Positions 15,532 through 24,392 of a stretch of DNA of 64,000 nt are shown one piece after another. Both the position numbers and the translations under genes were made by a program. Positions within the stretch are counted from its first letter, which is position 1; each line of letters opens with the position of its first letter. Under the pieces are notes generated by a model. The model saw only the letters and a list, made by a program, of their open reading frames with translations, was not told the DNA's origin and ran no database searches. This stretch comes from Plantibacter auratus (GTDB lineage: Bacteria; Actinomycetota; Actinomycetes; Actinomycetales; Microbacteriaceae). The stretch is taken from positions 1 to 64,000 of the forward strand of contig NZ_JBOBFV010000003.1 in the NCBI RefSeq assembly GCF_050587365.1, given 5' to 3'.

Positions 15532-17091
15532 ATGGAAGACACGGCAACGTTTGAACGAACGGACCCTGCGGCACCGCTCCGGCAGGTCGGAGCACTCATC
15601 CGCGGCGCCCGTCAGGGACGCAAACTCACCCAGGCCCAGCTGGCGGAACGCGTCGGCACGAGCCAGAGCGCGATCAACCGGATCGAGCAGGGCAGTCAGA
15701 ACATCAGCATCGACCTCCTGAGCCGGATCAGCACCGCGCTCGAGAGTGAGATCGTCAGTTTCGGCGAACAGAAGAAGAACTCGCACCTCCGCGTCCAGGG
15801 CGGCCGACGGCTGCACGGGACCATCGCGGTGCGTTCGAGCAAGAACGCCTCGGTCGCGCTCCTGTGCGCGGCGCTCATGAACCGCGGCCGCACCACGCTG
15901 CACGGCATCGCCCGGATCGTCGAGGTCGACCGCATCATCGACGTCCTGCGCAGCCTGGGCGTCTCCGTGGTCTGGTCGCCCGACGGCCAGGACGTCGAGA
16001 TACACGTCCCGGACGACCTCTCACTCGAGAGCATCGACGAGGACGCCGGTCGCCGGACCCGCAGTGTGCTCATGTTCCTCGGCCCGCTGCTCGGCCGCTA
16101 CGACACCTTCGCCCTCCCCTACGCCGGTGGTTGCGACCTCGGGACCCGGACCGTCGAACCGCACCTCATCGCGCTCCGGCCGTTCGGCTTGTCCATCGAA
16201 GCGACCGCCGGCTGGTACCAGGCCACCGTCGCCCCCGACGTGCCCGAGGAGCTGAGCGTCGTGCTCACCGAGCGCGGCGACACCGTGACCGAGAACGCCA
16301 TCATGGCCGCCGCGGTACGCGACGGCGTCACGACCATCCGCAACGCCAGCCCGAACTACATGGTGCAGGACCTGTGCTTCTACCTGGAGCTCCTCGGCAT
16401 CACCATCGAGGGCATCGGGAGCACGACGCTCCGGATCACCGGCCGCAGCGTCATCAACGAGGACGTGGACTACTGGCCGAGTGAGGACCCGGTGGAGGCG
16501 ATGAGTCTACTCACCGCCGGGATCGTCACCGACTCGGAGATCACCGTCACGCGCGTGCCGATCGAGTTCATGGAGATCGAGCTCGCGACGCTCGGCGAGA
16601 TGGGACTGCGCTACACCCGCTCCCCCGAGTACGCAGCCGCGAACGGTCGGACCCGTCTCGTCGACGTCACCGTGCACCCCTCGAAGCTGCACGCCCCGAT
16701 CGACAAGATCCACCCCATGCCGTTCCCGGGGCTCAACATCGACAACCTCCCGTTCTTCGCGGTCATCGCGGCCTGCGCCGAGGGCGACACGCTCATCCAC
16801 GACTGGGTGTACGAGGGCAGGGCGATCCACCTCACCGACCTGACCCGACTCGGCGCGAACGTCCGCCTGCGCGACCCGCACCGCATCGACGTCTCCGGGC
16901 CGACGCACTGGTCCGGCGCCGAGGTGAGCTGCCCTCCCGCGCTGCGACCGGCAGTCGTCATCCTGCTCGCCATGCTCGCCGCGAAAGGTACGAGCGTGCT
17001 CCGGAACGTCGACATCATCGCTCGCGGGTACGAGCAGCTGCAGGAGCGGCTCATCACCCTGGGTGCGTCGATCGAGACCTTCCGCGACTGA
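15532..17091 (+). CDS. Fusion of an XRE DNA-binding domain to a MurA-like UDP-GlcNAc enolpyruvyl transferase
   Basis: This 519-residue protein has an XRE-type helix-turn-helix at residues 16-75 (TQAQLAERVGTSQSAINRIE), then a complete enolpyruvyl-transferase domain (about 85-519). Residues matching the E. coli MurA active site are present: Lys104-Asn105 (K22-N23), Arg189 (R91), Cys201 in GGC (C115), Arg206 (R120), Asp404 (D305), Arg430 (R331) and Arg498 (R397). The enzyme therefore looks competent for the first committed step of peptidoglycan precursor synthesis, and is probably a second, regulated MurA. A perfect palindrome overlaps its leaderless promoter, which suggests the protein binds its own operator, perhaps in response to UDP-GlcNAc or PEP. 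Similar fusions are annotated in other actinobacteria as far as I recall; their regulatory role is inference here. Confidence 0.88.
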   Translation: MEDTATFERTDPAAPLRQVGALIRGARQGRKLTQAQLAERVGTSQSAINRIEQGSQNISIDLLSRISTALESEIVSFGEQKKNSHLRVQGGRRLHGTIAVRSSKNASVALLCAALMNRGRTTLHGIARIVEVDRIIDVLRSLGVSVVWSPDGQDVEIHVPDDLSLESIDEDAGRRTRSVLMFLGPLLGRYDTFALPYAGGCDLGTRTVEPHLIALRPFGLSIEATAGWYQATVAPDVPEELSVVLTERGDTVTENAIMAAAVRDGVTTIRNASPNYMVQDLCFYLELLGITIEGIGSTTLRITGRSVINEDVDYWPSEDPVEAMSLLTAGIVTDSEITVTRVPIEFMEIELATLGEMGLRYTRSPEYAAANGRTRLVDVTVHPSKLHAPIDKIHPMPFPGLNIDNLPFFAVIAACAEGDTLIHDWVYEGRAIHLTDLTRLGANVRLRDPHRIDVSGPTHWSGAEVSCPPALRPAVVILLAMLAAKGTSVLRNVDIIARGYEQLQERLITLGASIETFRD

Positions 17092-17111
17092 GTCCGTGCC
17101 GTCCGACGGAC

Positions 17112-17144
17112 GCGGCCCCGCAGATCGTCGATCCGCGGGGCCGC
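17112..17144. terminator. Bidirectional terminator between the HTH-MurA gene and pheT
   Basis: GCGGCCCCGC (17112-17121) pairs with GCGGGGCCGC (17135-17144); inside, GATC-GTC-GATC extends the stem. It lies 21 bases after the plus-strand stop and 21 bases beyond the minus-strand pheT stop, so it can serve both convergent genes. Confidence 0.75.
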
Positions 17145-17164
17145 TGTCGTCCGGTACGACCGGC

Positions 17165-19678
17165 TCAGTCCCGGATGCTCGCGCCGAAACGCTCGGCCGC
17201 CACTGCCGCGCCGGCGAGCTTCGCGTCGCTCGCCTCCGCCGCGGTGAGCGTGCGGTCCGGCGCGCGGAACCGCAGCGCGAAGGTCAGACTCTTGCCACCC
17301 TCGGGCACGCCCGAACCGCGATAGTCGTCGACGAGGCGGATGTGCTCGAGCAGCGAACCGGCTCCGACCCGGACGGCGTCGAGGACCTCGCCGGCTGAGA
17401 CGGTCGCCGGGACGAGCAGCGAGAGGTCCTGCGTCGCAGCGGGAAGGGTTCCGATGCCGACGGCCTCGGGCAGTGCGTCGCCGAGCGCGATGATGCGATC
17501 CAGGTCGAGTTCCGCGACCGCCACGACGCGCGGCAGGTTCGCCTCCTCGGCGACGGCCGGGTGCACCTCCCCCGCGTACCCCACCAGGACGTCGCCGACA
17601 TGCAGCGCCGCAGTCCGTCCGGGGTGCAGTGCCTGGTGGCTGCCCTGGGAGACGGTGATGTCGACACCGGTCGCCACCGCGACGGCCTGGACGGCCTCGA
17701 GCGCCTCCGCGATACCGGCCGCGACGGCGGGCTGGCCCGGCTGCTTCGCGACGGCGTTGCCGACCGCGAGGAATCCGAGATGACGCGGTTGGGCCGGGAC
17801 GCCCGCCTCGAGCTCCTCGAGCTGGGCCTCGCTCGGACGGACCGCCGCCTGCGGGAGTTCGGCCTGGCCGAACGCGCCGTGACGGGACGGACGGAACACC
17901 GCGCCGACCTCGAAGATCGAGAGGTCGGTCAGACCGCGCGAGACGTTCCGGTGGGCCACGGCGAGGAGACCGGGCAGGATCGACGCGCGGAGGAAGGGGG
18001 CCTTCGCGTCGAGCGGGTTCGCGAGCTTCACGGCTGGGAACGCACCCGGCTGCGGAGCGCCGAACCGCGCGTTCTCCTCGGCGGAGACGAACGGATAGGC
18101 CAACACCTCGGTCGCGCCGCCGTAGGCGAGCGCATCGGCGACCCCACGGCGCAACCGCTGCGAACGCGAGAGCCCACGTCCCGGAGGTGCGACGGGGAGC
18201 ACCGACGGGATGCGGTCGTATCCCAGGATCCGCGCCACCTCCTCGGCGAGGTCCTCCTTGCCGGTGATGTCGTGGCGCCAGCTTGGCGGCGTCACGAGCA
18301 GGCCGCCATCGGTCGCCTCGACGGCCGCGCCGATCTCGGCGAGCGCGGATCGTGTCTCGTCCGCTCCGAACGTGACGCCGATGAGGCGGTTGATGTAGTC
18401 GTCGGGGAGCAGGATCGGCTCGCGGTCCGGCGCCGTGGTGACGGTGGAGCCGAGGTCGTCCGTCCGGCCACCGGCCAGGTCGACGAGCAACTGCGCGACG
18501 CGACCGGCGGCCGCGACGGCGATCTGCGGATCGACACCGCGCTCGAACCGCTTCGAGGCCTCGCTCGGCAGCTTGTGGCGGCGCGCGCTCCGCGCGATGG
18601 ACACCTGGTCGAAGTTCGCGGCCTCGATGAGGACGTTGCGCGTGGCATCGGTGATCTCGGTGTCGAGGCCACCCATCACGCCCGCGAGCCCGATCGGGCC
18701 CGAGTCGTCGGTGATCAGCAGGTCCTCGTCGTGGAGCTTCCGCTCCTGGCCGTCGAGCGTCACGAAGGTCTCGCCGGACCGCGCGCGCCGGACGACGATG
18801 CCGCCCGTGAGCTTGTCGAGGTCGTACCCGTGGATCGGCTGTCCGAGCTCGAGCATGACGTAGTTCGTGATGTCGACGACGAGCGACAGCGAGCGGATGC
18901 CGGCGAGCTTCAACCGCGCCACCATCCACGGCGGGGTCGGCTTCGTCGGGTGAACGTCGCGCACGACGCGGGTGACGAAGACGCTCGACCCGACGCGATC
19001 GCGGATCGGCGCCGCATCCTCGATCGTGACGGGGAAGCCGTCGAGTGGGCCGGTGAACGCCTCGGGGACGCTCGCCGCCGGGTCGCGGAAGGCCGCACCG
19101 GTCGCGTGCGAGTACTCGCGTGCGACCCCTCGGATCGAGAACGCGTAGCCGCGATCGGGCGTCACGTTGAGCTCGACCGCAGCGTCGTCGAGACCGAGCA
19201 GGCTGATCGCGTCGGTGCCGACGGGTGCCTCGACGCCGATCGTCGAGAGACGCAGGATCCCGTCGTGGTCCTCACCGAGACCGAGCTCGCGAGCCGAGGC
19301 GATCATGCCGTCCGACACGTGGCCGTAGGTCTTGCGAGCGGCGATCGGGAACGGACCGGGCAGCACGGCGCCGGGCAGGGTGACGACCACCTGGTCGCCG
19401 ACGAAGAAGTTGCCGGCACCGCAGACGATGCCCCGTACGGCCCCGTCGGCGTCACCCTCGGCGACGCGGACCTGGCACCAGCGGATGGTCTTGCCGTTGG
19501 ACTGCGGCTCCTCGACGAACTCGAGGACCTCCCCGACGACGATGGGACCGGTCAGCTCGAAGCGGTGGACGTCCTCCTCCTCGAGCCCGACGCGCACGAG
19601 TGCCGCGTGGACGTCTTCAGGGGTGGTCCCCGGGGCGAGTTCGACGAACTCCCCGAGCCAGCTCAATGGAACACGCAC
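17165..19678 (-). CDS. pheT: Phenylalanine--tRNA ligase beta subunit
   Basis: Large subunit of the heterotetrameric PheRS. The 837 residues begin MRVPLSWLGEFVEL, followed by a tRNA-binding OB domain (PIVVGEVLEFVEEPQSNGK), the B3/B4 editing and B5 domains, and a C-terminal ferredoxin-fold anticodon-binding domain (DLSLLVPATVSAGEV...). GTG at 19678 is the start, 2 bases after the pheS stop. Open reading continues upstream through pheS in this frame but is not coding. Length is normal for actinobacteria. Confidence 0.96.
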   Translation of the reverse strand: MRVPLSWLGEFVELAPGTTPEDVHAALVRVGLEEEDVHRFELTGPIVVGEVLEFVEEPQSNGKTIRWCQVRVAEGDADGAVRGIVCGAGNFFVGDQVVVTLPGAVLPGPFPIAARKTYGHVSDGMIASARELGLGEDHDGILRLSTIGVEAPVGTDAISLLGLDDAAVELNVTPDRGYAFSIRGVAREYSHATGAAFRDPAASVPEAFTGPLDGFPVTIEDAAPIRDRVGSSVFVTRVVRDVHPTKPTPPWMVARLKLAGIRSLSLVVDITNYVMLELGQPIHGYDLDKLTGGIVVRRARSGETFVTLDGQERKLHDEDLLITDDSGPIGLAGVMGGLDTEITDATRNVLIEAANFDQVSIARSARRHKLPSEASKRFERGVDPQIAVAAAGRVAQLLVDLAGGRTDDLGSTVTTAPDREPILLPDDYINRLIGVTFGADETRSALAEIGAAVEATDGGLLVTPPSWRHDITGKEDLAEEVARILGYDRIPSVLPVAPPGRGLSRSQRLRRGVADALAYGGATEVLAYPFVSAEENARFGAPQPGAFPAVKLANPLDAKAPFLRASILPGLLAVAHRNVSRGLTDLSIFEVGAVFRPSRHGAFGQAELPQAAVRPSEAQLEELEAGVPAQPRHLGFLAVGNAVAKQPGQPAVAAGIAEALEAVQAVAVATGVDITVSQGSHQALHPGRTAALHVGDVLVGYAGEVHPAVAEEANLPRVVAVAELDLDRIIALGDALPEAVGIGTLPAATQDLSLLVPATVSAGEVLDAVRVGAGSLLEHIRLVDDYRGSGVPEGGKSLTFALRFRAPDRTLTAAEASDAKLAGAAVAAERFGASIRD

Positions 19679-19680
19679 GA

Positions 19681-20721
19681 CTACACCACCATCCCGAACT
19701 GCTGGGAGAAGCGGACGTCGCCCTCCACCATCTCTCGCATGTCCTGCACGCCGTCGCGCAGCATCAGGCCGCGCTCGACGCCCATCCCGAAGGCGAAGCC
19801 CGAGTAGACCTCGGGGTCGATACCGGCGGACCGGAGCACGTTCGGGTTGATCATGCCGCACCCACCCCACTCGATCCAACGCGGTCCGTCCTTGAAGGTC
19901 GGGTGCCAGAAGTCGAGCTCGGCGCTCGGCTCGGTGAAGGGGAAGTAGCTGGGACGCAGGCGGACCTTCGCGTCGTCGCCGAAGACGCTCTTCACGAAGT
20001 GGTCGAGCGTTCCGCGGAGGTGCGCCATCGTCAGGCCCTTGTCGACGGCGAGACCCTCGAACTGCATGAAGACGGGCGTGTGCGTCGCGTCGAGCTCGTC
20101 CGTGCGGTAGACGCGCCCGGGGGCGAGCACGTACACGGGGAGCTCGCGCTCGAGCAGCGAGCGCACCTGGACCGGCGACGTGTGCGTCCGCAGGACGAGG
20201 TGCGACTCCAGCGGCTCCACGAAGAAGGTGTCCTGCATCGCGCGGGCCGGGTGGTCGGCGTCGAAGTTCAGGGCGTCGAAGTTGAACCACTCGCTCTCGA
20301 CCTCGGGCCCCTCGGCGATCTCCCACCCCATGCCGACGAAGATGTCGGACACGCGGTCCTGGAGGAGAGTGAGCGGGTGCCTGGCCCCGACCGACCGACG
20401 CAGCGGCACGGCGGTGACGTCGATCGCCTCGGCTGCGAGTCGTGCCTCCGTCTCCGCGGCGACGATCTCGCCCTCGCGCTCGCTCAACGCCTTCGAGACG
20501 CGCCCGCGGGCCTGACCGACCAGCTTGCCGAGCGCGGCCTTCTGGTCGTTCGGCACGCTGCGGAGCGATCCGTTGAGGGCGGCGAGCGGTGACGCTTCGC
20601 CGGCGTGGGCTGATCGGACCGCTTTCAGGGCGGCCGAGTCGGTGGCTGCGGCGATCGCTTCGAGAGCGGCGTCGACCGCGGCGTTCACCGCTGGTTCGGA
20701 GATTGGGGATGCGTCGGACAC
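19681..20721 (-). CDS. pheS: Phenylalanine--tRNA ligase alpha subunit
   Basis: Catalytic subunit of PheRS, class II synthetase. The N-terminal coiled-coil (about residues 1-100) is followed by the catalytic core with motif 2 region GRVYRTDELDATHTPVFMQF and motif 3 GFAFGMGVERGLML. I choose GTG 20721 (346 residues) because TAGACT lies 8 bases upstream, giving a leaderless mRNA; a TTG 9 bases earlier is less likely. Co-transcribed with pheT. Confidence 0.95.
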   Translation of the reverse strand: MSDASPISEPAVNAAVDAALEAIAAATDSAALKAVRSAHAGEASPLAALNGSLRSVPNDQKAALGKLVGQARGRVSKALSEREGEIVAAETEARLAAEAIDVTAVPLRRSVGARHPLTLLQDRVSDIFVGMGWEIAEGPEVESEWFNFDALNFDADHPARAMQDTFFVEPLESHLVLRTHTSPVQVRSLLERELPVYVLAPGRVYRTDELDATHTPVFMQFEGLAVDKGLTMAHLRGTLDHFVKSVFGDDAKVRLRPSYFPFTEPSAELDFWHPTFKDGPRWIEWGGCGMINPNVLRSAGIDPEVYSGFAFGMGVERGLMLRDGVQDMREMVEGDVRFSQQFGMVV

Positions 20722-20729
20722 GAGAGCCA

Positions 20730-20735
20730 AGTCTA
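20730..20735 (-). promoter_or_regulatory. -10 element of the pheST promoter
   Basis: TAGACT on the minus strand is 8 bases before the GTG at 20721. There is no T-box-like leader between promoter and start, so tRNA-Phe sensing by a T-box is excluded. Confidence 0.45.
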
Positions 20736-20771
20736 CCCAGGCGGTCGGCCCACATGGGCGACCGTCCTCGC

Positions 20772-20806
20772 CCCGACGGCGGCCCGATCGCCTGGGCTCC
20801 GTCGGG
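20772..20806 (-). terminator. Terminator after the amino-acid ABC transporter operon
   Basis: CCCGACGG (20772-20779) pairs with CCGTCGGG (20799-20806), with an inner GCCC/GGGC stem. It starts 6 bases past the stop of the last permease gene and would separate the transporter operon from pheST. Confidence 0.5.
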
Positions 20807-20812
20807 ACGACG

Positions 20813-21712
20813 TCAGATGCTCGCGCCGGACGACTGGTTCCCCGCCTGGATGCCGAGGATCTTGGTCGTCGTGTCCTCGGTCACGGCCTGTTCCTTCGGC
20901 GTCCGCGGCGACCGTCGGGTACGCACCTCGACGATCTTCGCGACGCCCGAGAGAATCAGGCAGAGCACGATGTAGATCGAGCCCATCACGATGATCGAGG
21001 GGATGATCGGGCTGCCGTAGAGCGCCTGCGACCCGAACTGCTTCGCGAGGTAGAGGAGCTCCTGATAGGTGATCAGGAAGCCGAGTGCCGTGTCCTTGAG
21101 GGCGACGACGAGCTGGGCGATGATCACCGGCAGCATCGCGCGGATCGCCTGCGGGAACAGGATGAGGCGCAGGACGGCGGACTTCCGCAGGCCGATGGCG
21201 TAGGCGGCCTCGCCCTGCCCCTTCGGCAGCGACTCGATACCCGCTCGGAAGATCTCGGAGAACACCGCGCCGTTGTACAGCGTCAGCGCGATGGCGACGG
21301 CGACGAACGGCGTCACGAAGGTGAAGCCGAGGGGCGGCAGCCCGTAGTACATGAGCATCATCAGGATGAGGACCGGGACCGCCCGGAAGAACTCGATGAA
21401 GATCGTGAAGGGGACGCTGATGATCTTGTGGTCGGACAGTCGGCCGATCGCCAGCACCAGTCCGAGGACGACGCTGCAGACGGCGGCGACCGCGAACGCG
21501 GACAGGGTCGCACCCGTCGCCTGGAGGATCTGCTCCCAGACACGCGGGAAGGTGAAGAGCTTCCACTTCGAGGCGGTGAACTGTCCGGTCTCGATGAAGC
21601 GGAAGACGACGAAGGCGAGGATGCCGGCGACGACGAGCACCGTCGCCGCACCGATCCAGCGATAGCGGACGATGGCCTTCGGGCCGGGGGTGTCGAACAG
21701 GACGGAGCTCAT
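20813..21712 (-). CDS. gluD: Amino-acid (glutamate-type) ABC transporter permease, second subunit
   Basis: This 299-residue inner-membrane subunit of a polar amino-acid importer has a first helix at about 17-36 and then a BPD_transp_1 core of five helices. The EAA loop that contacts the ATPase appears as EAAYAIGLRKSAVLRLILFPQA. A hydrophilic tail of about 40 residues follows. ATG 21712 overlaps the previous permease stop (ATGA). Extra N- and C-terminal stretches relative to the partner match the GluD arrangement in corynebacteria; the substrate is inferred from the operon. Confidence 0.88.
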   Translation of the reverse strand: MSSVLFDTPGPKAIVRYRWIGAATVLVVAGILAFVVFRFIETGQFTASKWKLFTFPRVWEQILQATGATLSAFAVAAVCSVVLGLVLAIGRLSDHKIISVPFTIFIEFFRAVPVLILMMLMYYGLPPLGFTFVTPFVAVAIALTLYNGAVFSEIFRAGIESLPKGQGEAAYAIGLRKSAVLRLILFPQAIRAMLPVIIAQLVVALKDTALGFLITYQELLYLAKQFGSQALYGSPIIPSIIVMGSIYIVLCLILSGVAKIVEVRTRRSPRTPKEQAVTEDTTTKILGIQAGNQSSGASI

Positions 21713-22356
21713 CGCGCGATCCTCCACTTCTTCTCGAAGGCCCGTTGGGCGAGGGACAGGAGCGACACGAGCGCCACGAAGATGAGGGCGACCCACAGGA
21801 GACCGACGAGCAGCGGCTCACCGCGCTCGGACAGGTTCGCGCGGATCGCGCCCGCTTCGGCGACGGAGAAGCCGGCGGCGACCGTCGTGTTCTTGAGTAG
21901 GGCGATGAGCACGCTGAACAGCGGAGGCAGCACGGCACGGAACGCCTGCGGCAGGATGACGAGCGTCATGGTCTGTCCGAACGGCAGCCCGATCGCGCGT
22001 GCGGCCTCGGCCTGACCGATCGGCACCGTGTTGACGCCGGACCGCAGGACCTCTGCGACGTAGGTCGCGGTGTAGAGGCTCAGCCCGATGATCGCGAGCG
22101 TCGTGTAGCTCACTTCGGGGAGCCCGAGCTTCGGGTAGCCGAAGGCGAAGAAGAAGAGGATGAGGGTCAGCGGGGTGTTGCGCACCGTGTTGACGTACAC
22201 GGTGCCGAAGAGGCGCATCGCCGGGACCGGCGAGACCCGCATGGCACCGACGATGGTGCCGAGGATGAGCGCGAAGAACCCCGACACCACGAAGAGCAGC
22301 AGGGTGTTGCGGAAGCCCGTGACGAAGAGGTCGAGGTTGTCGAGCAGGACGTTCAT
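21709..22356 (-). CDS. gluC: Amino-acid (glutamate-type) ABC transporter permease, first subunit
   Basis: This 215-residue membrane subunit has about five helices and the EAA loop EAARAIGLPFGQTMTLVILPQA. It pairs with the second permease to form the channel. ATG 22356 is preferred; a GTG three codons earlier lies too near its AAGG site. Between it and the binding-protein gene are 107 bases with two hairpins, which likely lower permease levels relative to the binding protein. Confidence 0.87.
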   Translation of the reverse strand: MNVLLDNLDLFVTGFRNTLLLFVVSGFFALILGTIVGAMRVSPVPAMRLFGTVYVNTVRNTPLTLILFFFAFGYPKLGLPEVSYTTLAIIGLSLYTATYVAEVLRSGVNTVPIGQAEAARAIGLPFGQTMTLVILPQAFRAVLPPLFSVLIALLKNTTVAAGFSVAEAGAIRANLSERGEPLLVGLLWVALIFVALVSLLSLAQRAFEKKWRIAR

Positions 22357-22425
22357 GTCGCGCACGCCTTTCGGGAGGGGGACGCCCGTGGCGGGCGCCT
22401 GGGCGGAGTCGACGGGACAGCTCCC

Positions 22426-22455
22426 CCGGACGGCCGCTGGTCGGCGGCCGCCCGG
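22426..22455 (-). terminator. Intercistronic hairpin after the binding-protein gene
   Basis: The arms CCGGACGGCCGC and GCGGCCGCCCGG pair over 12 bp (one G-U) with a 6-base loop. The hairpin begins 8 bases after the binding-protein stop, inside the operon. It probably acts as a partial terminator or 3' stabiliser that boosts binding-protein mRNA. A smaller 6-bp stem lies at 22383-22397. Confidence 0.6.
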
Positions 22456-22463
22456 GGCGCTGC

Positions 22464-23360
22464 TTAGTAGTCGTCGACCGCCGGCTGGGTCACCTTGGTG
22501 CCGGAGGCGCCGAGGGTGGCGTCGTAGATCTTGGTCCAGGTGTCGCCACCATCGGTGAACATCGTGTTGATGAAGTGGCGGAGGGCGTCGTCACCCTTCG
22601 GCAGACCGATGCCGTACAGCTCGGTGCTGAACGGCTCGCCCACGACCTTGAGGTCGTCCGGGAACTGCGCCGCGTACCCGATCAGGATCGCCTGGTCGGT
22701 CGTGACCGCGTCGACCTTGCCGTCGTTCAGGGCCTCGACACACTGCGAGTAGGTGTCGAACTCCTCCGTCTTGGTGTCGGGGAAGTTGTCCTTGATGTTC
22801 TGGATGGGCGTGGAGCCCGTCGCCGAACACACGGTCTTGCCGGCGAGGTCGTCCTCGCCCTTGATGTCGTCGTTGTCCGCGGCGACGAGCAGGCCCTGGC
22901 CGGTCTCGAAGTACGGTCCGGCGAAGTCGATCTGCTCCTTGCGCTTGTCGGTGATCGAGTAGGTGCCGACGTAGTAGTCGATGTCACCGTTCACGATGGC
23001 CGATTCGCGGTTGGCGCTCGGGATCGCCTTGAACTCGATCTTGTCGGCGTCGAAGCCGAGCGACGCGGCGATCCAGGTGGCCATCTCGACGTCGAAGCCG
23101 GAACGCTCCCCGGTGGCCGCGTCGAGGTATCCGAGACCGGGCTGGTCCTCCTTGACACCGATGCGGACCTTGTCGGCCTTCACCATCGCGTCGTACGTGG
23201 GGCTGCCCTCGAGCTGGACGTCGGAGGCGACCTCGAAGAGTGCGCCGCCGTCGGACGCGCCGTCGGTCGATCCGGTGCCGGCGTCGCCGCCGCTGCACCC
23301 GCTGAGCGCGAGCGCTGCTGCAGCGACTCCCGCGGTGATGAACATGAGCCTCTTGCGCAT
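22464..23360 (-). CDS. gluB: Glutamate-type ABC transporter substrate-binding lipoprotein
   Basis: This 298-residue family-3 solute-binding protein carries a lipoprotein signal (MRKRLMFITAGVAAAALALS then GC; lipobox LSGC, mature Cys22), so it is anchored outside the membrane. The domain shows VRIGVKEDQPGLGYLD and RSGFDVEMATWIAASLG, typical of polar amino-acid binders related to corynebacterial GluB. The ribosome site is an unusual repeated AAGGAAGGAAGGAA tract, consistent with high expression. Confidence 0.9.
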   Translation of the reverse strand: MRKRLMFITAGVAAAALALSGCSGGDAGTGSTDGASDGGALFEVASDVQLEGSPTYDAMVKADKVRIGVKEDQPGLGYLDAATGERSGFDVEMATWIAASLGFDADKIEFKAIPSANRESAIVNGDIDYYVGTYSITDKRKEQIDFAGPYFETGQGLLVAADNDDIKGEDDLAGKTVCSATGSTPIQNIKDNFPDTKTEEFDTYSQCVEALNDGKVDAVTTDQAILIGYAAQFPDDLKVVGEPFSTELYGIGLPKGDDALRHFINTMFTDGGDTWTKIYDATLGASGTKVTQPAVDDY

Positions 23361-23451
23361 GTTTTCCTTCCTTCCTTGGTGCCCGGGACGGGCCGATCGG
23401 TTGGTCAGTTCCGGGTCGCCGCGCGGGTCGCGCGATCCGGAGTCGGATGGG

Positions 23452-24300
<849 letters not shown>

Positions 24301-24307
24301 GTAACCC

Positions 24308-24313
24308 AAACTA
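24308..24313 (-). promoter_or_regulatory. -10 element of the gluABCD-type operon
   Basis: TAGTTT on the minus strand, 7 bases before ATG 24300. The -35 region has no consensus, as expected if an activator binds upstream. Confidence 0.55.
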
Positions 24314-24352
24314 GGTGACCGTGTGTTTCGTGCGCATGACGGAAGCGCTACG

Positions 24353-24368
24353 GTTACCGTTTCGTAAC
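24353..24368. promoter_or_regulatory. GlnR-like operator upstream of the ABC transporter operon
   Basis: GTTAC-N6-GTAAC (extended arms GGTTAC and GTAACC, 24352-24369) matches the actinobacterial GlnR half-site rule gTnAc-N6-GaAAc with one mismatch. Its centre is at about -60 from the predicted start of transcription, a typical activator position. It could instead be a small hairpin ending the upstream methyltransferase transcript. Confidence 0.45.
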
Positions 24369-24392
24369 CTCGACGGTCGACGCCTCAGGCGC

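Noticed and set aside
15532..17091. Idea that the MurA-like domain is a dead enzyme acting only as regulator
   Set aside because: The catalytic Cys and all other aligned active-site residues are present.
20722..20812. T-box or attenuator before pheS
   Set aside because: The predicted transcript starts next to the pheS start codon, leaving no room for a leader; the hairpin here fits a terminator of the upstream operon.
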